64,000 nt of DNA from Stachybotrys elegans. Its lineage: Eukaryota; Ascomycota; Sordariomycetes; Hypocreales; Stachybotryaceae. The notes below the pieces were generated by a model. That model was not told where the DNA came from. It did no database searches and saw only the letters and a list, made by a program, of their open reading frames with translations. Location: positions 496,001 to 560,000 of the forward strand of contig JAGPNK010000001.1 in NCBI GenBank assembly GCA_020746835.1, in the 5' to 3' direction. Made by a program: the position numbers and the translations under genes. Shown here piece by piece: positions 57,659 to 64,000 of the stretch; the stretch's first letter is position 1, and every line of letters begins with the position of its first letter.

Positions 57659-59603
57659 TTACAAACGGGATTCATCGTGCCCTTGGTGATTTTGATCCTG
57701 CGAGAACATGGTACGGGGATCCAGCCCGTTTTCATCTTGATGTGTGCGTTGCCAAGCCTGATTCTGAGCGGATGAAGCTTGTGGATTTTGATCGTGATGT
57801 TGTTCAGATGACAACGTGTTGGGATGATGCAATGTCGTAGGATGGAACGTCGAAGTGGATTGAAAGGACCGAGGTAGCTGGAGCTGCGGCGCTTCTCCCG
57901 AGTGGATGCCGGACCATGCGTGCGATGCTGGGGTTGATGCACCGCCTTGAGTCGAAGTGAGCAAACCCGAGGTAGTTGTTGTTGGCTGACTATGGGATTC
58001 GTTCCGTTCAGCCATTCCCGGCTCGTTTTGTTCTCTTGGCGTATGTATGATGTACGAATCCCAGGGTGGCAGACCAGAAAACGGCTGCGCCTCTCCAACC
58101 GGGCGACCGTTACTGTAGGAAACCAGGTTGCCGTTGGCCCCTACGACTCCCCAAGCAAAGACGGCGATGTCTCGTATGGAGCCCATCATGTGGTCCACGG
58201 GTTGAGACGTATCTGACCGAAGAGTGCCGTATACGGGAGGGAAGTGCAGCGGCGGAGCCGTATGGTTGGTCGGGAGCGTGGTAGGATGATTCTGAGGCAG
58301 AGTCGAATCCTGAGCCCACGGTGCTGCAAAGAGCCCGGGATAGGTGGTGCTCGGAGTTGGTAGATGGGCTGATGGAATTGGTTGCCTTGCTCTACGCAGG
58401 ACGACAACCAGCCCATCGGAAGCGCACGATACAACAGCCTCCAGATCGACTGGTTCGACGGGGAATCTTGCTCGTCTTGGAGGGGTTGGGCGGCTAGGCC
58501 GCTGGTGGTTTCGACTTGGACCTGCCGCAGTGACACCAGGAGATCGAACGCCCGAAGGCGGATACGCAGAGCTTCCACCAAGTTGATCAGATTCGACTTC
58601 CTCCACTTTGATGTGCACATCTCCTTCCACGTCCATCGGCGAGCCTAGTGGAGCACCGCCACTGTCCGAGTCACTATGACGGGAGTTCCGCCGCCGGAGA
58701 CCCTCACGAACCGGTGGAATTCTAGACCCTGTGATGTGAGCCGTTGTATCATCCTCGTCCTCCTCTTCCTCCTCTTCACTATCATCGTCTTGCAGGTCTT
58801 CCTCTGTGCGGGGATCTCTGAACCAGAATCGAAGATATGCAATCGAGTCATTGGCTTTTGCACTCTCGAGACATTTGACAGCATCGCTCAGGCAATTCTC
58901 CTGAATGCAATCATAGAAACTTTTGCCGAGAATGTCATCTGGGCCAAGCCCGAGGATCGAACTTGCTGCTTCTGTGGAGAACATGATGCTCAACGAACGG
59001 GTGAAGCGGTTAAGTATCAGCGCTGCTCGAGGCTCTCTTTTTGCAGGAGGCATCTCAAATTTGGGCGACAGGTGGCTCATCATGTGATATCTGGGATCCT
59101 GGGAAGAGGAAGAGAACAGGCGGCGGACGTGAGGGGCATCCAGTGCTCGTCCTAATAATCGTCAGTCCCATATAGACCGGCAGGTTCTGGGCATGGTTTG
59201 ACTCACTCTCGCTCTTCTCTCCTTGACGGTAGATGGTCGTGCATGCTACCAGCACGTCGTGCACTACAGTGAAGCAGCACTCACAGCCAACCCACTGTCC
59301 CTCTGATGACCGAATACGGGTATAGAGCAGAACGGCGGCTTTATCCAAGAGGATTCCCCTCGAGTGAACGAACCGTGCCAGTGGCGTCTCATCGGGGTGG
59401 AAGTAGTCAAAACATGACTGATTCTGGACATGTCGAGGTCGATATCCAAGGATGTCGGTGATGGAGTCGGATGCAAACAGTATTCTGGCATCGGCATCTA
59501 GAGCTGCACCATGGACATCAGCAACTTGAGAGGGTTAACCTATGCCAAGGGGCAAGTTACTGTGGATTGATATGAAGGTTTTCTCCATCGGAAGTTGAGA
59601 CAT
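57659..59603 (-). CDS. Double-PAS domain protein, function unknown
   Basis: Exons 59603-59561, 59503-59207 and 59151-57659 give 610 residues. PAS 1 at about residues 8-105 (FISIHTLDADARILFASDSI, then TDILGYRPRHV, FDYFHPDE and CECCFTVVHD) is followed by PAS 2 at about 155-235 (AALILNRFTRSLSIMFSTEA, then SILGLGPDDILGKSFYDCI). Neither carries the LOV motif GXNCRFLQ, so photo-activation by flavin is unlikely. The rest is disordered: an acidic run (DDDSEEEEEEDEDD), Pro-rich blocks and a His/Gln-rich tail. The intron 1 acceptor was chosen as GTGCAG because it keeps family spacing; a CTAG 6 nt further on is the alternative. No DNA-binding domain is visible, so a role as a partner of a transcription factor is only a guess. 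Confidence 0.8.
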
Positions 59604-61666
59604 GGGTGACGTCGAGGAAGCAGCGATGTTTCCTCCAAATGGCTGAGTGCATATACTAGTCTGCCAGCTCGGTATTTAGTCATTGACCTCCTGGGAGACT
59701 GGTGCTGTCGAGTTTCGCGCGTGGAGTGTCGCTATCCTTGAGCAGCTTCACTTTATTGTTAGGACGAGCCCGATTAAGTGGGTGACTGCGATTCTGATAG
59801 GTTGCCTATGTGTCTGTTTCACTGCAGGAACAAAAGCGACGAGTCATCGACAGAGACGTTGCATCTATGACTGGGTATGTCTTTATATAAGATCAGTCGG
59901 CCGCCATTGCTCATTGGGGAAAGACAAAGGGGCCGGGTAGAGACGGGGTGCGAGGCTGAAGTGCGACAAGAGAAAAACAACGGTCCTGGTGACGTTCGGC
60001 GGCCAAGACCGGAGCACCCAGGGATTACTGGCGGGAGCAAAGATATCCGAGCGATGGGGGGAAACAGACAAGCCGTAGGCGAGGTTACCTTACCAGAGTG
60101 GCTGCCAGACAAGCGAGCGGGCAGCCAACTGCCGTTGCTGATGCCGCCCAGAGGCATTCAGCTGGCGTTGGGGGGTGGCGGGTTACAAGACCCGTGTATA
60201 CCCCGATGAAGTCAAGTATATGTCATGTATAAAGCTAATAAGCAAGTATATGTAACAATAATGGACGACAGACCCATCCATATCAGCCGGAGCTGTGGAC
60301 CAAGTCTGTCATGGTGGCTGACAATTTGATGCAGCAGGCTTTTTCATCCTCAACACCCATAATGGGAAAAAAGCAAGATCAGCGGGACCCGGAAGTGTGT
60401 CCCCCGTAGTGCACGAGCTGCAGGTAAACACTTATCGTCAAAAATGAGGCGCGAGTTCCCCTGGTCCGAGGCAGGGGCATAATTCGTCACATACAGGAAT
60501 TGGGGTGGTATTTTCAGCTGGACCGGGTTGTAGAGGTAGCGTGGTACGTCACCAGAAGACGGCAATTAAGTTCCAACAACTTCTGAGCATGAATTGGGCC
60601 CATTGGCTACCCGTTGTGGCGGAGGGAGGGAAGAGACGACAAGTTCGAACCTTGGGGTCTCTGTTGCAGCTGCAATCGCGCAGTGTGTGTCTTGGCCATC
60701 AATCCTTGAGGTTGAGGTGCGTGTATGCGCAGTAAGCGGAATGGCATTTGATGTCGCGGTTCACTCGCGATTGGGCCAAGAGGGATATGTTTCCAAGGCG
60801 CGTTTGGTGAAACATTTCCGTACCTCGTGAAGCAGAGCTGCCGTCTCTCTCTCGCGCGCACGCACACGCTCTCCTTCTCTCTGTCTCAGCGGGCTGTGCT
60901 CACGTTATGTCGTCGAGGAAGGGTGGCGTCGTGTCGACTGCCAAGTTAGGTCAGGGCCTCGGGGCTCGTTATCTTGGACATATCATCCTCATGCAGCCTC
61001 GGCAGTAACGTGCTGGGTCATGTTCCGCTTCGGACGCATCCACCCCAGGGTGGCAGCATTATTACTGGAGAACAGGGTATGAGCCTGCAAGCTGTACGTC
61101 GCGTTCGGCGGCGTGGTCTGCATTTGCTTTTGCCATACCTCAGGGAGGTAGGTGGTGAGAGGGCCAGGTCTGAGCGAGATGCCTGTGGGAAGCTAGAGGA
61201 AGAGGAAGCGAAGTGTGGCTGGAGGTTGCTGCATAAATGTAACGGTAGCAAGGTAGGTACCTACATATGTACCTAGGTACCTATGCTAAGGCGCAGGGGA
61301 CCCTCAATGCAGTTACCAATTCATTGGAGAGAATGGGCAGTCGGGCCTCTGATTGGCACCTTCCGTAGCTAAGCTAGAGCGTACGGTGTACAGGCCCAGC
61401 AAATTTGAGGTAGGCACGGTATTCTTCCAAGCCCCTGTCGGCAAGCCACAGACTTAGTACCTGCAGCGTGAGCTTCACGACCCGTCACGGACATGCGACG
61501 CGAGACAGTATTGTGTGATAGTATTCGTTCGCGCACACCATACTGACAGGGCACCCGCCAACAGCATCATGCTCGTATTTCACCTGCACTAGGCGCCTTG
61601 ATATCCCCGACCAACTAGGTTCCTGCGATAACCCAGCAGCACACACATCGCGTTCCACTGCTGAAC
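59604..61666. other. Long divergent gap between PAS gene and EED
   Basis: 2063 bp without a defendable gene. It contains a CT/CA-rich stretch at about 60840-60890 and the nested palindrome described at 61251-61284. A GTTCGAACC-like word at 60643 is not part of a foldable tRNA. Confidence 0.6.
61251..61284. repeat. Nested TAGGTACCTA palindromes
   Basis: Thirty-four bases include the perfect 12-bp palindrome GTAGGTACCTAC and then TACCTAGGTA and TAGGTACCTA. They lie about 400 bp upstream of EED. Related TAGGTA words recur in other gaps of this window. Confidence 0.75.
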
Positions 61667-63731
61667 ATGGCCACCGCCGTCTCTTTTGATGAGACCGCAT
61701 TTGACCTCCCGAGACTGAGAGCCTCATTCTGCCTAGAGGTGATTCAACGCCACCCTCCTCCCCCCATCTTTCCCTTGCCTATGCTGATCACTCCATTCAA
61801 AGAATGATACCAAGTTTATCGACAATGACGATAATGTAGCCGGTACGTCGCATCCAGCTATTCCATATGCCTACATCATATTCTCTTACTTACACTATCC
61901 TCATACAGAGTTTTTCGACGTCAAGTTCTGTCCATACCAGCCCCTTGACAAGGACCCAGTCTTTGCTGCCGTCTCCAAGAAGCATGTCAGTGTTCTCCGA
62001 TCCAGTCCATGGCCATGGCCTAACCTCGCCTCACCTCGCCCCTTTGCTGACGAGTATCATTGCAGATTGTGCTCTGCAGGCTGATACAGACCGCCGGCGA
62101 TGCAAACCCATGCAAGGTTATCAATGTCATACGCGATGACGATGTGCGTCCCTCCTTTCTGCTCCTGGGCGACTTTCCGGATGGCTAACGTAGCTCCCTC
62201 CTCGTAGGATGAAGCCTCTAGCTGCTGTTGCACATGGACCAAGGACCCTGTTACCGGAGTTCCGTACATCTGCACAGGTGGCACCGATGCCAAGGTAAAG
62301 ATATACGATGCAGTTACCGGTCAGGTAGTCGATGTTGGTCCACCCAACTCCATCTTCGCCACGTTTTGATTGCTAAGTGCTGTTCACTAGTGTTTTACCG
62401 GTCACGGAGGCGTAAGTGATTTGACGAGAATACTTGCGTTCGACTTTCCAGCTCACCAGGAACCAAGGATGTAAATGACCTGGCAACCTCACCCATCGAT
62501 TCCTCCATCATCGCCTCGGCCTCGGACGATACCAGTGTGCGTCTGTGGAGTTTGGACCCGAAGCACAAGGCCCAGCCCTGTCTCTGCATTCTCGCGGGAG
62601 AGGGTCACTCATGGAACCTGCTGAGCGTGGTAATGTCTTTGTGCCTGCTCTGGTGCGAACCTTCTCTGAGCTCCCTAACACCCCGTCGCTTAGGCTTTTC
62701 ATGATAGTGGCCGATATCTTCTTTCGGCAGGCCATGATCAGATTATCAATCTTGTAAGCCTCCAGTTCCTTCTGCCAAGGCGTATGTATGTCTGATTCGT
62801 CTGCCCTAGTGGACGATCCCCGACTTGCCAACAGAGCCTGTCGCGACTCCTCTTCAAGTCCACTATCCTCACTTTTCTACTTCTGCCGTACACAGTGGCA
62901 TTGTTGACTGGTATGCTTCACGTTATCCGGTTCTAGAATCACCCCAGTCATGCTCACCTTCTCTCAAGCGTGTCCTTCTACGGCGACCTCATCCTGTCTC
63001 GAGCATGCCATGATAATGTCATTGTGCTGTGGAGGGTTGAAGGCTTCTCCTCAGATGATCCGCCGCCGCCTCAATCCATCGCGCCGACACCGCAAAGCGT
63101 GACACCAACCAACTATGATCCTGGGCGGCTAACTCGTTCTGCATTTGTCCCTGCGATATCTCCCCAATGCCCTTCCCAGTACACTCGTGTGCTCGAGTTC
63201 TTTACTCCCAACTGCGGACCACAGTTCTTTATGCGGTTCAAGCTGCACTTCGTGCCTGACCAAAACCCGGTTCTTGCTTTTTGCAACGCGGGCGGACAGA
63301 TATTCTTCTGGGACCTGAAGCGTCTTACTACTTACCGCGATGTTCTCTTGGCCCACGAGGACCACGACCACGACAAGAGCCAGCCCCAACGCTTGCCTCT
63401 CTGGCTCAAGGCCGGCCGTCAGAAAGGCGACACAAAGGCGCGTGGCAAAGGTTCTGCGGGTGATCGAGAGTCACAATCGTCTATGCAGATAGACACTTCC
63501 AAGGGCAAGGACAAGGATGACATAGGCAGCTACAACGCGGAGACTTTGGAGTCGTGGGCATCCAAGTACAGTATGGAGGACCCTCACGATCCGCTCAGGG
63601 CCCATAAGACCGAGTCCTCAACAGCCAACTTTGTTGGTCGCCAGGCTGCTTGGAGTCCCGGGGGTGAATGGTGTGTCATTGTGGGCAGCTCCAACACAGC
63701 CCTGATACTGCAACGTTGGAGGAGCAAGTAA
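61667..63731 (+). CDS. EED: Polycomb PRC2 subunit EED (WD40)
   Basis: EED is the WD40 subunit of PRC2, binding methylated H3K27 and stimulating the KMT6 methyltransferase; in fungi this represses accessory and secondary-metabolite genes. Ten exons, 61667-61738, 61803-61842, 61909-61985, 62066-62143, 62208-62324, 62391-62411, 62468-62629, 62694-62753, 62810-62910 and 62969-63731, give 496 residues with frame kept throughout. WD repeats are seen in CTGGTDAKVKIYDAVTGQ, DVNDLATSPIDSSIIASASD then DTSVRLWSLDP, and AFHDSGRYLLSAGHDQIINL. A lysine/Asp-rich loop (about HEDHDHDK to KGKDKDDIGS) interrupts the last blades. One exon is only 21 nt. Introns 6 and 9 use AAG acceptors. Confidence 0.93.
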
Positions 63732-63818
63732 ACTGGCAGTTATCGCAAAAAGTAAATAGATGAGAGGCAATTGTATAAGTTTTTTTTTCTTTCTTGCATT
63801 CCTTTCTTGGGAAGGGGT

Positions 63819-64000
63819 TCATCCTTTTCTTATAGGCAGTGATGAATGCATCCTCTTTTTATCTCGCTCATCCTGACCGCCACATTCTCGAAATATCTTC
63901 TGCGTGAAGTGGTCGAGTTCGCCCCGATTATCCATGATCTTCTGTAGGCACCCACGAGCCTTTTCCCTCTCCCTCTGCCTTTGTCTCTCGGGGTCATTGG
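63819..64000 (-). CDS. Possible 3' end of an unidentified gene, cut by the window edge
   Basis: The minus strand is open from the window edge to a TGA at 63819-63821, about 60 codons, with a strongly hydrophilic and plausible sequence (EREKARGCLQKIMDNRGELD, then HFTQKIFRECGGQDERDKKR). No start is visible, as the gene would begin outside the window. It would converge on EED. The composition looks like coding, but I do not recognise the family, and a chance frame is possible. Confidence 0.4.
   Translation of the reverse strand, partial: NDPERQRQREREKARGCLQKIMDNRGELDHFTQKIFRECGGQDERDKKRMHSSLPIRKG

Noticed and set aside
60630..60670. GTTCGAACC word that looks like a tRNA T-loop
   Set aside because: No flanking stem pairs and no acceptor or anticodon arms can be folded around it.

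Overview
This window is nuclear DNA of a filamentous ascomycete, most likely a sordariomycete and probably Hypocreales. The genes carry short introns (about 48-112 nt, two longer at 163 and 205 nt) with CTAAC/CTGAC-like branch points. The proteins are eukaryotic housekeeping proteins in their filamentous-fungal form, including a CTF1/Far-type zinc-cluster regulator, a PRC2 EED subunit and the fungal BST1, MCD4, MCH1 and TMS1 families. I recognise no virus, transposon, biosynthetic cluster or CRISPR. No genus can be named from this alone.

Layout, left to right (strand in brackets): EXO70 exocyst subunit (-); MCM3 replicative helicase subunit (+); MAK32-type pfkB protein (-); CAP/Srv2 cyclase-associated protein (+); CAT2 carnitine acetyltransferase (-); RSC8/SWI3 chromatin remodelling subunit (-); ARH1 adrenodoxin reductase (-); an unrecognised four-span membrane protein (+); PMS1 mismatch repair protein (-); BST1 GPI inositol deacylase (+); MCH1 MFS transporter (-); TMS1/Serinc membrane protein (+); STR3 cystathionine beta-lyase (-); MSP1 outer-membrane AAA ATPase (-); PCS1/CSM1 monopolin subunit (+); MCD4 GPI ethanolamine phosphate transferase (+); CTF1-beta/Far-type Zn2Cys6 factor (+); an intracellular LysM protein (+); ARV1 (+); VMA9 V-ATPase subunit e (-); a small hydrophilic protein (+); a double-PAS protein (-); EED WD40 PRC2 subunit (+); and the possible 3' end of one more gene (-) at the right edge.

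Most genes are split by introns. I rebuilt each model by joining exons at GT-AG (twice GC-AG) junctions that keep frame and family homology. All exon coordinates are hand-derived and have not been checked against transcripts.

The genes form no single pathway, but some themes recur. Three genes of GPI-anchor synthesis or remodelling (BST1, MCD4, ARV1) lie within 29 kb. MCM3, PMS1, PCS1, RSC8 and EED all serve chromosome replication, repair, segregation or chromatin. CAT2, with candidate Far/CTF boxes upstream, shares the window with a Far/CTF-type regulator. Three long gaps (24.0-26.3, 45.1-46.9 and 59.6-61.7 kb) and a fourth of 1.7 kb at 50.3-52.0 kb contain no gene I can defend; they look like promoters and leaders rich in TAGGTA/TACCTA words.

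I found no evidence of a new multi-gene system. The most useful observations are a probable dual mitochondrial/peroxisomal CAT2, two GC-AG introns, stop-free introns in MCD4 and BST1, a zinc finger assembled from exons of 25 and 18 nt, and an MCB cluster in front of MCM3.
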